From Acinetobacter sp. B51(2017) (lineage in GTDB: Bacteria > Pseudomonadota > Gammaproteobacteria > Pseudomonadales > Moraxellaceae), in contig NZ_PJRJ01000006.1 of the NCBI RefSeq assembly GCF_003711395.1, positions 1 to 64,000 on the forward strand: 64,000 nt of DNA, in the 5' to 3' direction. The notes beneath the pieces are model-generated. The model had not been told where the DNA came from and ran no database searches. It saw nothing but the letters and a program-made list of their open reading frames with translations. Positions 54,899 to 63,918 of this stretch are shown one piece after another (position 1 is the first letter of the stretch; each line of letters opens with the position of its first letter). The position numbers and the translations under genes were made by a program.

Positions 54899-55466
54899 CT
54901 GCTGTAGCCTTTGGCAATTGGATTGGCGCTAAGACCAAATGTACTAAATTTTCAATATAGCGCTGATCAGGAACGGTATTAAAAAAGATAATTTGATAAT
55001 GAATCGGTGCATATAAAGTATCAAGCATCAATTCAAATGGATAATCTGCAGCAATTTCACCGCGTGCAATCGCCAGCGCAATTAACTCACGGGTTTGTTC
55101 ACGGCGTGGTAATAAATATTGTTTAAAAAATTCAGTGGCAGCTTCACGATTTTGTGCCATCACCGCCAGTACAGCACGACCAATAGGATGTTGTAAGGCA
55201 CTGGCTAATTTGATTAATTGTTGTTGTAAATTAAAACTTAAGGACTGGGAAAAATCCAGTTCAAACACAGAAGCGGTGTGTAATTTAAAACAATCCAACA
55301 CCAAGTCAGACTTATGTTTCCACCAGCGATAAATCGTCGATTTACCTACCCCAGCACGACTGGCAATATTTTCAATGGTCAACTGCGCATAATCATGCTC
55401 ATTTAAGGCCGCCGCCACAGCGGTTAAAATACACAGTTCACGGCGACTGGTTTTTTCTAAGTCCAT
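54891..55466 (-). CDS. TetR-family repressor
   Basis: The 191-residue protein has an N-terminal HTH (YAQLTIENIASRAGVGKSTI, then YRWWKHKSDLVLDCFKLH) and a helical ligand-binding C-terminal domain resembling the TetR_C_33 class (FELMLDTLYAPIHYQIIF). It very likely represses its own operon with the overlapping MFS gene. Its inducer is unknown. Confidence 0.9.
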   Translation of the reverse strand: MDLEKTSRRELCILTAVAAALNEHDYAQLTIENIASRAGVGKSTIYRWWKHKSDLVLDCFKLHTASVFELDFSQSLSFNLQQQLIKLASALQHPIGRAVLAVMAQNREAATEFFKQYLLPRREQTRELIALAIARGEIAADYPFELMLDTLYAPIHYQIIFFNTVPDQRYIENLVHLVLAPIQLPKATADE

Positions 55467-55529
55467 GCTGACCCCAAAAACGAAACGCTACGTATCGTTT
55501 TATTGTAACCTAACAAAACAGCAGTTACC

Positions 55530-55561
55530 ATAAAAAAAGACCTCTTCAGAGGTCTTTTTGG
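55530..55561 (-). terminator. Terminator downstream of the thioesterase
   Basis: AAAAAAAGACCTCTTCAGAGGTCTTTTTG has T-tracts in both directions. It ends the minus-strand thioesterase, whose stop it touches. Confidence 0.85.
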
Positions 55562-55562
55562 T

Positions 55563-56084
55563 TTAGCGATCTGTTTTTTTATAGATACTACATGAGGGAT
55601 GGTGATTCTCTTGTAAGCGTGCCACCTTACGCTGTTCTGCTGCTTCAAAGCGGCAACGTTTCCAATCATTATCTAAATTTAATGGTGGAATTTGTTTTGG
55701 CTTACCCTGATCATCTACTGCGACCATAGTAAAGTAACAGCTATTGGTATGACGCACGGTACGTTTTTGAATATTTTGTGCCTCTACACGAATACCAATT
55801 TCCATCGAGGTACGCCCAACATGGTTGACACTGGCTAAGAATGTCACCAGCTCACCCACATGAATAGCTTCTTTAAAGGTCACTTTATCCACCGATAAGG
55901 TCACCACATAACTGCCCGAATAGCGACTTGCACACGCATAAGCCACTTGGTCCAGTAACTTTAAAATTGTACCCCCATGCACATTGCCAGAAAAATTCGC
56001 CATATCAGGGGTCATTAATACAGTCATGGTCAGTTCAGATTGGTCATCTAACATTGGAGCAATTTGGTCAAGTGGGGACATCAT
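55563..56084 (-). CDS. Acyl-CoA thioesterase, hotdog fold (YciA/BACH-like)
   Basis: The 173-residue protein has a single hotdog domain: NFSGNVHGGTILKLLDQVAY (the helix with the catalytic aspartate), VTLSVDKVTFKEAIHVGELV and SMEIGIRVEAQN. Family members hydrolyse acyl-CoA thioesters of varied chain length. About 30 extra residues follow the domain (DNDWKRCRFEAAEQRKVARL), basic and helical. Start is MMSPLDQ or the next ATG. Confidence 0.88.
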   Translation of the reverse strand: MMSPLDQIAPMLDDQSELTMTVLMTPDMANFSGNVHGGTILKLLDQVAYACASRYSGSYVVTLSVDKVTFKEAIHVGELVTFLASVNHVGRTSMEIGIRVEAQNIQKRTVRHTNSCYFTMVAVDDQGKPKQIPPLNLDNDWKRCRFEAAEQRKVARLQENHHPSCSIYKKTDR

Positions 56085-56273
56085 GTTCTCAAGACAAAGG
56101 ATGAATCAGATTAGTTGTAGGCCATTATACCTGCTTTGACAGAAATATCAGGTAAATTTGCCTAAAATACCATCATCATTATTTATATTAATTATGTCAT
56201 CATTTAGTTAAATATATAATTACACCGCAACGAGGGTTGCACCTGTCGTAGATCAACAAGCGCAAAACCAATT

Positions 56274-56450
56274 TTAATGAGGTGACTGCACTCGACGCAG
56301 CATTTCAGGGGCAATATGGCCATAGCTAATGTGCTGATTACCCAATTTCGCTTCTACCTCAAATGATCCATCGGTATTTTTTTTAATAATTTTAAAAATC
56401 ACATTAGGCATGCTTGCAAGTTTGACTTGCTCTCCGACTTGCATCGTCAT
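56274..56450 (-). CDS. Small conserved-looking protein (58 aa)
   Basis: The frame from the ATG at 56450 encodes MTMQVGEQVKLASMPNVIFK, then IIKKNTDGSFEVEAKLG and a C-terminal NQHISYGHIAPEMLRRVQ. A GAGG ribosome site lies 8 nt upstream. It looks like a small SH3-like or KOW-like beta-barrel (V.L.S.P.V.F.I, then alternate hydrophobics), a pattern typical of YxxD-type small Acinetobacter proteins, but no family is certain. It is the only gene in the 640-bp gap between thioesterase and patatin. Confidence 0.7.
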   Translation of the reverse strand: MTMQVGEQVKLASMPNVIFKIIKKNTDGSFEVEAKLGNQHISYGHIAPEMLRRVQSPH

Positions 56451-56682
56451 CGTATTTCCCTCGTTATATTTTGACGTTTTATCGATTTTTAGTATAAGTA
56501 TTTTTAAGTAAACGGTAAATATAAGCCACTGAATTAAAAGACATATATTAATAAATTAAAAATATAAACTGATTCAAATTAAATCTTAATCTTTTTTTAT
56601 TTATATATATACATCAAGGTATTAGCATTTTAGGGTTTATTTTTTCAGCTCTTTTTTGTTAGCTGTGCGACTTTTCAGTTAC

Positions 56683-56708
56683 AAAAAAAGCCAAGTCAAA
56701 CTTGGCTA
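56683..56708 (-). terminator. Terminator downstream of the patatin gene
   Basis: On the minus strand AGCCAAGTTTGACTTGGCT precedes TTTTTTT, 17 bp past the stop. Confidence 0.85.
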
Positions 56709-56724
56709 GGTGTTGTGATACAAC

Positions 56725-57663
56725 TCAATATTGAACTTGAAACTGTTGCAGACTTTGCTGTTTTTTTGTGTTGAGGACTTGCTGTAAGTTGGTCAATTGT
56801 TGCTCAGCTGCCTCACTCCCCGCTTGCATAGTGACTTCTCGTCCACGTACATCAAAAATATGGGCTTTCTCACGTACATCAGGCTGAATCACAATATCTG
56901 CATACTGCAATTCTTGCTGGGCCAGCTGTTGCTGCATAATATTAATATTTTGATTAAATAGTCCCCAGACGTTATTGGTTTCGGTATAAGCAGGCTGCGC
57001 TAAAATATCTACCGCAATCACCACATCGGCGCCTAAATCACGCGCTACTTTAACAGGTACAGGACTGACCAACCCGCCATCAACGTATTCCATCCCCGCA
57101 ATATTGGTGGGGATAAACATACTTGGAATAGATACTGAAGCACGCACAGCTTGCCCAGTATCGCCATAATTAAACACCACTTTTTGACCATGCTGTAATT
57201 GAGTAGCCACCACGTACATGGGTGTTTTAAGCTGATGTAGAGGGGTGTTATGCACTAACTGATTCACATAATCTTCAATTTTTTTACCGTCAAAAAAACC
57301 TTTTTTGTCTAAGCGAATATCGCGTACATCATTGGCTTTCATATTAAGGGCAATATCACGTAATTGTGCAGCATTTTTGCCTTGGGCATATAAAGCCCCC
57401 ACTAAACTGCCCGCACTGGTACCCACAATAAAGTCAGGTCGAATCCCCTCGCGTTCTAGTACCTCAATCGCTCCAATATGGGCATAACCGCGCGCACCAC
57501 CACTGCCTAATACTAAGGCGACAATCGGGCGTTTTTCGGTCTGTTTTAATTTATGAAAATCAATACGATTCGGTTGCACCTGCGCCACTGCTGTTTTGGC
57601 AGAGCTCACAACAGCGGTCAAACTTAAACACAATGCCAAAAATAATGGACCAGATTTCATCAT
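56725..57663 (-). CDS. Patatin-like phospholipase, secreted (RssA-like)
   Basis: The 312-residue protein has a signal peptide (LFLALCLSLTAVVSSAKTA). The patatin core has the oxyanion loop GSGGARGYAHIG, the nucleophile GTSAGS (Ser83) and the catalytic dyad DGGL (Asp195). Family members hydrolyse phospholipids. The extra C-terminal helical tail (EAAEQQLTNLQQVLNTKKQQ) is Gln-rich. The signal peptide indicates periplasmic or outer-membrane action, unlike cytosolic RssA. Confidence 0.9.
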   Translation of the reverse strand: MMKSGPLFLALCLSLTAVVSSAKTAVAQVQPNRIDFHKLKQTEKRPIVALVLGSGGARGYAHIGAIEVLEREGIRPDFIVGTSAGSLVGALYAQGKNAAQLRDIALNMKANDVRDIRLDKKGFFDGKKIEDYVNQLVHNTPLHQLKTPMYVVATQLQHGQKVVFNYGDTGQAVRASVSIPSMFIPTNIAGMEYVDGGLVSPVPVKVARDLGADVVIAVDILAQPAYTETNNVWGLFNQNINIMQQQLAQQELQYADIVIQPDVREKAHIFDVRGREVTMQAGSEAAEQQLTNLQQVLNTKKQQSLQQFQVQY

Positions 57664-57769
57664 GGACGTTGCAAAAGTGAATTAAAAACGTGGCGCAAGT
57701 GTATGCGATTTTAAAGCTTGACTGTGTTGTATTTCATTTAACTGCAGCATTAGCCGTTTAAACTAAGAG

Positions 57770-57797
57770 AAAAAAAGCCCCCGTAAACGGAGGCTTG
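57770..57797 (-). terminator. Terminator downstream of the AGCS symporter
   Basis: On the minus strand AGCCTCCGTTTACGGGGGCT precedes TTTTTT. The stem is imperfect but the position, 6 bp past the stop, fits. Confidence 0.7.
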
Positions 57798-57802
57798 TGT
57801 GC

Positions 57803-59269
57803 TTACCAAATATCAGAGTTGACCTTATTCTTAAATTTAGGATGTTGATCAAGTTTAAATTCTGGTTCTTTTACCCCTGCTTTTAACTGTTTCATATAGT
57901 CTTTGAGTAGCATCATGACAAATGGCATGAGCAATACAATTGCAATTAAGTTGATACTAGCCATAACACCCATAAATAGGTCAGCCATTGACCAAATGAG
58001 CGGTACGCTGGCAATTGAACCAAAATATACCATCACCAACACAAAGACACGGAACACAAACATCACGCGTGGATTGTTATTAATGAACTGGACATTGCCT
58101 TCTGCATAAGCGTAGTTACCAATAATAGATGAATAAGCAAACAAGAATAAGATCAAGGCCAAGAAGTCATCCCCCCATGCCCCAATCTGACTTTCCAGCG
58201 CCATTTGAGTCAGCGTTACGCCTTCAAAGCCCGCATTTTCATATAAACCTGAAGCTAAGATGACAATTGCGGTACAAGAACATACCACAAAGGTATCAAC
58301 AAAAACGCCTAACATCTGTACCAAGCCTTGGTTCACAGGATGTTTGACATCCGAAGCGGCAGCGGCATTCGGTGCAGACCCCATCCCTGCTTCGTTGGAG
58401 AATAAACCACGCTTAATCCCCATCATCATTGCCATAGAAATCATCGCACCAAAGAAACCGCCTGCAGCTGCTTCAAACTCAAAGGCTTTGCTAAAGATCA
58501 GCTGGAACATCGATGGTAATTGCTCAATGTTAATCACAGCAATATATAACGCCACCATCAAATACAGCAGTGCCATAAATGGCACAAAGCTTTCTGCTAC
58601 TTTGGCAATACGCTTAATACCACCAAAAATAATCAGCGCGGTCATGATCACCAATGCCAATCCAATCCAAGAGATTTCAAAACCACCTGGCAACATGATA
58701 TTGGCTTGATCCCAACCCCAAGCATGTGAAGTTGCACCACTAATGGCATTGGCTTGTACTGCATTAAAAACAAAGCCATAGGTTGAAATTAAGGCAATTG
58801 CAAAAACCACCCCAAGCCATTTTTGTTTTAAGCCTTGCGTAATATAGTAAGCAGGCCCACCACGGAACTGTTGATTTTGCATATCGCGTACTTTAAACAG
58901 CTGTGCTAATGAAGACTCAACAAAGGCGGAGCTCATACCTAAAAAGGCAGTAAACCACATCCAAAACACGGCGCCCGGCCCACCAATAGCAATCGCAATG
59001 GCAACACCTGCTACGTTACCCACCCCAACACGACTGGCAAGTCCTGTGACAAAGGCCTGAAAGGGGGTAATACCATGTTCATCATCGCCGGGTTTACGAC
59101 TACGTTTCATGACTTTAATACTGTGCAAAAACAGACGAATCTGCACAGCGCCTGTGGCAATGGTGTATAAAATACCCACTGCTACCAAAAACACCACCAA
59201 GAAGTCCCACAACGGGCCATTTAAGGCATTTACCCCATCGAGTAGGGTCTGATTTAAACTTTCATTCAT
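57803..59269 (-). CDS. Sodium:alanine/glycine symporter (AGCS family)
   Basis: The 488-residue protein has about eleven helices and AGCS signatures: the N-terminal GITPFQAFVTGLASRVGVGN, GGPGAVFWMWFTAFLGMSSA and SNEAGMGSAPNAAAASDVKH. It imports alanine or glycine with sodium. Downstream of gltS with a terminator between, so probably its own unit. The substrate among D/L-alanine and glycine cannot be set from sequence. Confidence 0.92.
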   Translation of the reverse strand: MNESLNQTLLDGVNALNGPLWDFLVVFLVAVGILYTIATGAVQIRLFLHSIKVMKRSRKPGDDEHGITPFQAFVTGLASRVGVGNVAGVAIAIAIGGPGAVFWMWFTAFLGMSSAFVESSLAQLFKVRDMQNQQFRGGPAYYITQGLKQKWLGVVFAIALISTYGFVFNAVQANAISGATSHAWGWDQANIMLPGGFEISWIGLALVIMTALIIFGGIKRIAKVAESFVPFMALLYLMVALYIAVINIEQLPSMFQLIFSKAFEFEAAAGGFFGAMISMAMMMGIKRGLFSNEAGMGSAPNAAAASDVKHPVNQGLVQMLGVFVDTFVVCSCTAIVILASGLYENAGFEGVTLTQMALESQIGAWGDDFLALILFLFAYSSIIGNYAYAEGNVQFINNNPRVMFVFRVFVLVMVYFGSIASVPLIWSMADLFMGVMASINLIAIVLLMPFVMMLLKDYMKQLKAGVKEPEFKLDQHPKFKNKVNSDIW

Positions 59270-59312
59270 CTTATTATCCTTGTCCCATCAATGATTGATG
59301 CGGGAGAAAAAG

Positions 59313-59342
59313 CAAAAAAGCCCCACACAAATGGGGCTTAAG
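59313..59342 (-). terminator. Terminator downstream of gltS
   Basis: On the minus strand TAAGCCCCATTTGTGTGGGGCT precedes TTTTTTGC, 18 bp past the gltS stop. Confidence 0.85.
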
Positions 59343-59359
59343 GTGTAAAACGGTTATGA

Positions 59360-60601
59360 TTAACCTAAAAATCTTAAGATGGATTGAATGACTACCACGT
59401 TAATTAAATCAACGAAGAATGCGCCACACAAAGGTACAATTAAGAAAGCTTTATGCGATGCGCCATACATATTGGTGATGGCTTGCATGTTGGCAACCGC
59501 GGTTGGCGTAGCCCCCATACCAAAACCACAGTGACCTGCAGCCAGTACAGCAGCATCATAGTTTTTACCCATGACACGGAAAGTTACAAAGGCTGCATAT
59601 AACGCCATCGTGATAGTTTGCGCCGCTAAAATTACCATTAATGGACCCGCAAGGTCGGCCAATTGCCATAATTTTAATGACAATAACGCCATTGCTAAAT
59701 ACAGCGATAAAGAAGCATTACCAAATACGTCAATCGCGCGATCAAAGACAGTGACTTTAAACACACCTTCGAGCAAGTTACGTAAAATCACACCACAGCC
59801 TAATGCCCAGACAAAGGTCGGTAATTCAAACATCGTGCCTTTGGCATAACCTGTCATAAATTCAGCAAAAGCTAAACAGATCGCAAATAAACCTAAGGTA
59901 GTAATGGCATTATCAGCAGTAATTAAACGCACCCGATGTGGATATTCAAAAGGTACATACTCATTACCTGCTAAATCCCCTACAGGACGATTATCACGTT
60001 CTTCAATTTGCGCACTGGTTCGTGGGGTCGCGAGTTTATGCTTATTAATTAAGGTTTTCGCCAGTGGGCCACCAATAATACCACCAATGATTAAACCAAA
60101 AGTGGCACTGGCCATACCTAATGCTAAGGCACCATCAATACCATGTGTGGTTTCAAAAATTTCACCCCATGCACCTGCTGTACCATGACCACCCGTTAAA
60201 GTAATTGAACCTGCAATTAAACCAATTAAAGGATCAATACCAAGTAAAGTGGCTAAACTAATACCGACTACATTTTGCACCACAATAAAAGAGGCAACCG
60301 CAACCAAGAAGATCACTAAACCAAGACCACCTTCTTTTAACTTTGAGAAGTTGGCGCTTAGACCAATAGAAGCAAAGAAAATCAGCATAAAACTGCTTTG
60401 TAATGTACTGCTGGTCGTAATGCTATAGCCCCAAAAGTTATATACGATTAGAGAAATAACAGCCGCTACTAGACCACCTGCCACAGGCTCTGGAATATTG
60501 TAGCGTTTTAGAAAATCAATGTTGTTGACTAAGAAGCGGCCCAGTAACAGAACAATGACCGCCGCAATCAGCGTATAAAATGCGTCAAAAGTAAATTCCA
60601 T
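59360..60601 (-). CDS. gltS: Sodium/glutamate symporter
   Basis: GltS imports glutamate with sodium. The 413-residue protein has two inverted repeats of five helices, each with a GxGG-type reentrant loop: TLTGGHGTAGAWGE in the first half and AGHCGFGMGATPTAVANMQA in the second. NIPEPVAGGLVAAVISLIVY is the N-terminal family motif. It stands alone between terminators. Two DcaP-like porins upstream could admit its substrate through the outer membrane. Confidence 0.94.
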   Translation of the reverse strand: MEFTFDAFYTLIAAVIVLLLGRFLVNNIDFLKRYNIPEPVAGGLVAAVISLIVYNFWGYSITTSSTLQSSFMLIFFASIGLSANFSKLKEGGLGLVIFLVAVASFIVVQNVVGISLATLLGIDPLIGLIAGSITLTGGHGTAGAWGEIFETTHGIDGALALGMASATFGLIIGGIIGGPLAKTLINKHKLATPRTSAQIEERDNRPVGDLAGNEYVPFEYPHRVRLITADNAITTLGLFAICLAFAEFMTGYAKGTMFELPTFVWALGCGVILRNLLEGVFKVTVFDRAIDVFGNASLSLYLAMALLSLKLWQLADLAGPLMVILAAQTITMALYAAFVTFRVMGKNYDAAVLAAGHCGFGMGATPTAVANMQAITNMYGASHKAFLIVPLCGAFFVDLINVVVIQSILRFLG

Positions 60602-60985
60602 AGCGATGATATCCGTTAAAATTGATCAATACTTTTATTGTTCTACAGCGTTCAGTTCAATGTTAAAGAAATCCTGCATCATTATTTTGATGACTTAGAT
60701 TTACTTTAAATTAACCCACGATTGCTACAAGAGAAATAATGTAAAGAGCAATTTTGCAATAACACGTGATTCATTGAAGAATGAAAGCAACGCAAAAAAT
60801 AATAATTTGAAATCAGATTTGAATCACCTGATTCATCTAATGAGCGAAAAACGCGGTTATTATGCAATTTTAATCAGCCAACTCCTATGCTTAGTGGCCT
60901 CGTTTATGTAATATCTGCATATTATTTAAACAAATCATAAAAAAAACCGAGGTAATACACCTCGGTTTAGTTATCAATCTAAAGT
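60602..60985. other. Intergenic region between gltS and the first porin
   Basis: 384 bp on one transcriptional direction. It has the porin terminator near 60.94 kb and direct repeats of GATTCAT/TGATTCAT (about 60770 and 60830), with GTGATTCATTGAAGAATGAAAG partly palindromic, a possible regulator site for gltS. No gene is visible. Confidence 0.45.
60939..60970 (-). terminator. Terminator downstream of the first DcaP-like porin
   Basis: AAAAAACCGAGGTAATACACCTCGGTTT is a strong stem, 16 bp past the minus-strand stop. Confidence 0.85.
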
Positions 60986-62242
60986 TTAGAAACTGTAACG
61001 TCCCATTAAACCAATACGGTTATCTTTAAAAGATTCGCCCTTAAAGGTTTCGCGTTTACCATTTACATATTCAATGCCGAGATCAACAGGTTTAGCTGGT
61101 GAATAAATAAAGTTCAGCCATGCTTGTTGCACTTGTTCATTGCCCGCTGTATTTAAACGCGCATAATCTGTACCATCATCCGCAAATAACGCGCCATAGG
61201 CTAAAGTTGAACGCCATTGTGGAGAGAATTTATAAGTTGCCCCAACTTGTACAGCATGAAATTCATTTTGTTCAATCTGCGCACGTTCATCTAAAGCAAA
61301 AGCTGTATTACTGCCGTATAAATATTTGTTATCGCCTTGCACATAAGAATAATCAGCTGAAACTTTTAAAGGTTGACTGACTTGATAGTTGACCCCAACT
61401 GCTGCACCCCATGCCATGGCATCATCGCGGCCAACATCAGCTTTATAATGTTCGACTAAAGCACGCGCTGACACAGCACCCTTGCCGTCATCAAAACCTT
61501 GTACCACTTTGGCAGCCAGTACAGGTGCGCTATATTTTACCGTTGAACCTGTCGCTGAGCTATCCCCTTTTTCTAAGGAAAGCATCACTTGCGTTTGTGG
61601 TGCGACTTTATGGTTATAACGTACCATCGGAATACGTGCTGTACCGCCACCTACGTTGGTCCCAAAGTCAATCATTTCTGGCGCATGATTAGATAAAAAG
61701 GTCGACGTGGTTTGACCAATTAACCAATCGTTATAAGTTAAATAAGCGTGTCGAATACGTAAATTATCACTACTGCTCGCAAAGTCTGTTTCGACTTTAG
61801 CACCAAGCTTGCCATTTTCAAGTGGCGTTGAGAAATCAACACCAATACGTGTGGTTTTTAAGGTAGAACGTAATTTGTCTTTGCTGGCGCCAGTTGAAGT
61901 CGCCACACTGTTAAAGTCGTTATCAGCACCTTCAACAATATAGTTGGCATCGGCACGCACCGAACCATAGAGCTTAAATTCAGCGCCATTGGCTGTGGTG
62001 AGCTTTAAGCCCTCTTGTTTGACTGTTTCAGCCACAGGTTGTTTGGCAACTTGGTTGATTTGTTGCTGTTGTTGTACTTGGATATGCTGTTGTTGCTGAA
62101 TTAAACTTTTTAAAGCAGCCACTTCTTGACGCAATTGTTGAATTTGCTGTTGCTCTGTTGCTGCTGTAGCATTGGCCCCCATGATGCTGGCTACGGTGCT
62201 AACTAAGCTGATTTTTATGAAAGATTGCACTTGGTTTTTCAC
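60986..62242 (-). CDS. DcaP-like outer-membrane porin (copy 1)
   Basis: The 418-residue protein has a signal peptide (ISLVSTVASIMGANATA), then a glutamine-rich coiled coil (IQQLRQEVAALKSLIQQQQH) thought to trimerise the porin. The barrel follows: GAEFKLYGSVRADANYIVEG, HAYLTYNDWLIGQTTSTF and a terminal RYSF. DcaP channels in Acinetobacter admit dicarboxylates and some beta-lactamase inhibitors. Copy 2 lies 225 bp upstream on the same strand and shares the layout. Confidence 0.88.
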   Translation of the reverse strand: MKNQVQSFIKISLVSTVASIMGANATAATEQQQIQQLRQEVAALKSLIQQQQHIQVQQQQQINQVAKQPVAETVKQEGLKLTTANGAEFKLYGSVRADANYIVEGADNDFNSVATSTGASKDKLRSTLKTTRIGVDFSTPLENGKLGAKVETDFASSSDNLRIRHAYLTYNDWLIGQTTSTFLSNHAPEMIDFGTNVGGGTARIPMVRYNHKVAPQTQVMLSLEKGDSSATGSTVKYSAPVLAAKVVQGFDDGKGAVSARALVEHYKADVGRDDAMAWGAAVGVNYQVSQPLKVSADYSYVQGDNKYLYGSNTAFALDERAQIEQNEFHAVQVGATYKFSPQWRSTLAYGALFADDGTDYARLNTAGNEQVQQAWLNFIYSPAKPVDLGIEYVNGKRETFKGESFKDNRIGLMGRYSF

Positions 62243-62430
62243 TTAAAACTCCAAATTTTCAGTTTTTTTTATTGCCTTTGTTCTCTACTCCTGCCAAGCA
62301 ATTGTGATAGCAGATGTTATTTACTATTAGCAGGCAGCTTGTGCTCATTAAAATGGCATATTTTGTTACTTTTTTAAACAATCTAATAACATTATTTTTT
62401 ATAAAGATTGCTTTAGATCTGCTCAAACAC

Positions 62431-62457
62431 AAAAAGAGGTCATATGACCCCTTTTCG
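62431..62457 (-). terminator. Terminator downstream of the second DcaP-like porin
   Basis: On the minus strand AAAAGGGGTCATATGACCTC precedes TTTTTGTG. The stem GGTCATATGACC is a perfect palindrome, 11 bp past the stop. Confidence 0.75.
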
Positions 62458-62467
62458 CTCGACTTGC

Positions 62468-63727
62468 TTAAAAATTATAAATTGCCATCATGTTGACGCG
62501 TTGGTCGTCACCAGTGCGGCTGCCTTGTTGCGGGGTTTCAAACGTTTTACGTTCACCCATGGTGTATTCAAGTCCAAAGCTCACTGGCTTGACTGGGCTA
62601 TAAAATAAGTTGGCCCAAGTTTGCCATAATTCTTTGTTGAGGTTACCTGTGGCATAGCGTAAATAATTATCGTTATCATCAGCTTTCATATAACCATAGC
62701 CTAAAGTGCCACGCCATTGCTCATTAAATTTCTGGGTAATCCCAACAATAATTGAGTCAAACTCATTTTCGTCTACAATATTTTTATTGTTGTCTTGGGC
62801 AAAACCTTGGTTGCTTGAAAGTACAAAACTACTATCGCCTTTGACATGGTAGTAGTCGGCTTTTAAGGTGGTGCTTGGCGTAATATCCAGCTTGGTGCCT
62901 AAACCCACACCCCATGCGGTGGTGGTGTCTGCATCGGTGCGTTTTTCACTGACCATACCACGTAAACCGACTTGCATATTATCAAGCACTTGATGATTTA
63001 AACGTGTGGTTAAGGCGGGCAAACGCATAGTGCTGCTGGCATCTTTTGGATCTTCAACTGCGACCACAACATTGGTTTCAGGGCTAAATTTATGCGTATA
63101 GCGCACTTGTGGGGTACGTTTAATCGCGCCACCAGCATACGTCATAGCGTCTACCGTTTCAGGGATATAGTCAGGTGGGGCAAAGTTTGACCATGTTTGC
63201 CCTACTAACCAATCGTTATAGCTTAAATAGGCATGACGAATACGTAAATTGTCATTGGCTCCCAAGAAATCAACTTCGACTTTCGCGGTCAATTTAGCAT
63301 CGTTGACGGGTGCGGTAAAATCCAAACCTAAACGGGTGGCAGCTAAAGTCGTTTTTAAGCGATCTTTATAGCCTGGCTCGCCTTCTAAAGCGACATTGGC
63401 AATTTGGTTATAAGGGCTTGAACCTGGACCACCTTCAATTTGATAACTACCATCAGCACGGACGTTGCCATAGAGTTTTAATTCTGCGCCACCTTTGGTG
63501 CTCAGACTCAGGGCAGAATTTTTTGCTGCTGAACTAACGACTGGATGTTGTGGTGCAGCAACTTGGTATTGAGTTAGGCGTTGTTGCTCGCCATATTGCT
63601 GCACCAATTGACGTAATTGTTGCACCTCTTGGCGTAGCTGCTCAATTTCATTGTCCCCATTGGCATGTCCCATAGAGCTCACTGCAATCGCAGCGCTTAA
63701 TAGCAATAATTGAAATTTTGCTGACAT
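62468..63727 (-). CDS. DcaP-like outer-membrane porin (copy 2)
   Basis: The 419-residue protein has a signal peptide (LLLLSAAIAVSSMGHA), a coiled coil (IEQLRQEVQQLRQLVQQYGE), and the same barrel landmarks as copy 1: GGAELKLYGNVRADGSYQIE, RIRHAYLSYNDWLVGQTWSN and a terminal IYNF. It is clearly paralogous to copy 1, so the pair arose by tandem duplication and then diverged. Each copy has its own terminator, so they can be controlled separately. Confidence 0.88.
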   Translation of the reverse strand: MSAKFQLLLLSAAIAVSSMGHANGDNEIEQLRQEVQQLRQLVQQYGEQQRLTQYQVAAPQHPVVSSAAKNSALSLSTKGGAELKLYGNVRADGSYQIEGGPGSSPYNQIANVALEGEPGYKDRLKTTLAATRLGLDFTAPVNDAKLTAKVEVDFLGANDNLRIRHAYLSYNDWLVGQTWSNFAPPDYIPETVDAMTYAGGAIKRTPQVRYTHKFSPETNVVVAVEDPKDASSTMRLPALTTRLNHQVLDNMQVGLRGMVSEKRTDADTTTAWGVGLGTKLDITPSTTLKADYYHVKGDSSFVLSSNQGFAQDNNKNIVDENEFDSIIVGITQKFNEQWRGTLGYGYMKADDNDNYLRYATGNLNKELWQTWANLFYSPVKPVSFGLEYTMGERKTFETPQQGSRTGDDQRVNMMAIYNF

Positions 63728-63918
63728 AGCTTATCCTTTAAGTGTTTTTGTTGTGGCATCCATCCTGATGCTGGCTCAAATTTGAACGATTTTTAACAAC
63801 TGTAACAGCTATGCTTTAGTCGAATGTATCTTTTGATTTTTCTATGAATGAATTATTGAATATTGATTCATGATTTAACAACGCTCTACAATGAACTACA
63901 CAAGAATAAGGATAGACA

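Noticed and set aside
58260..58709. 149-codon antisense frame inside the AGCS symporter
   Set aside because: Its composition mirrors the symporter's helices, which is typical of shadow frames.
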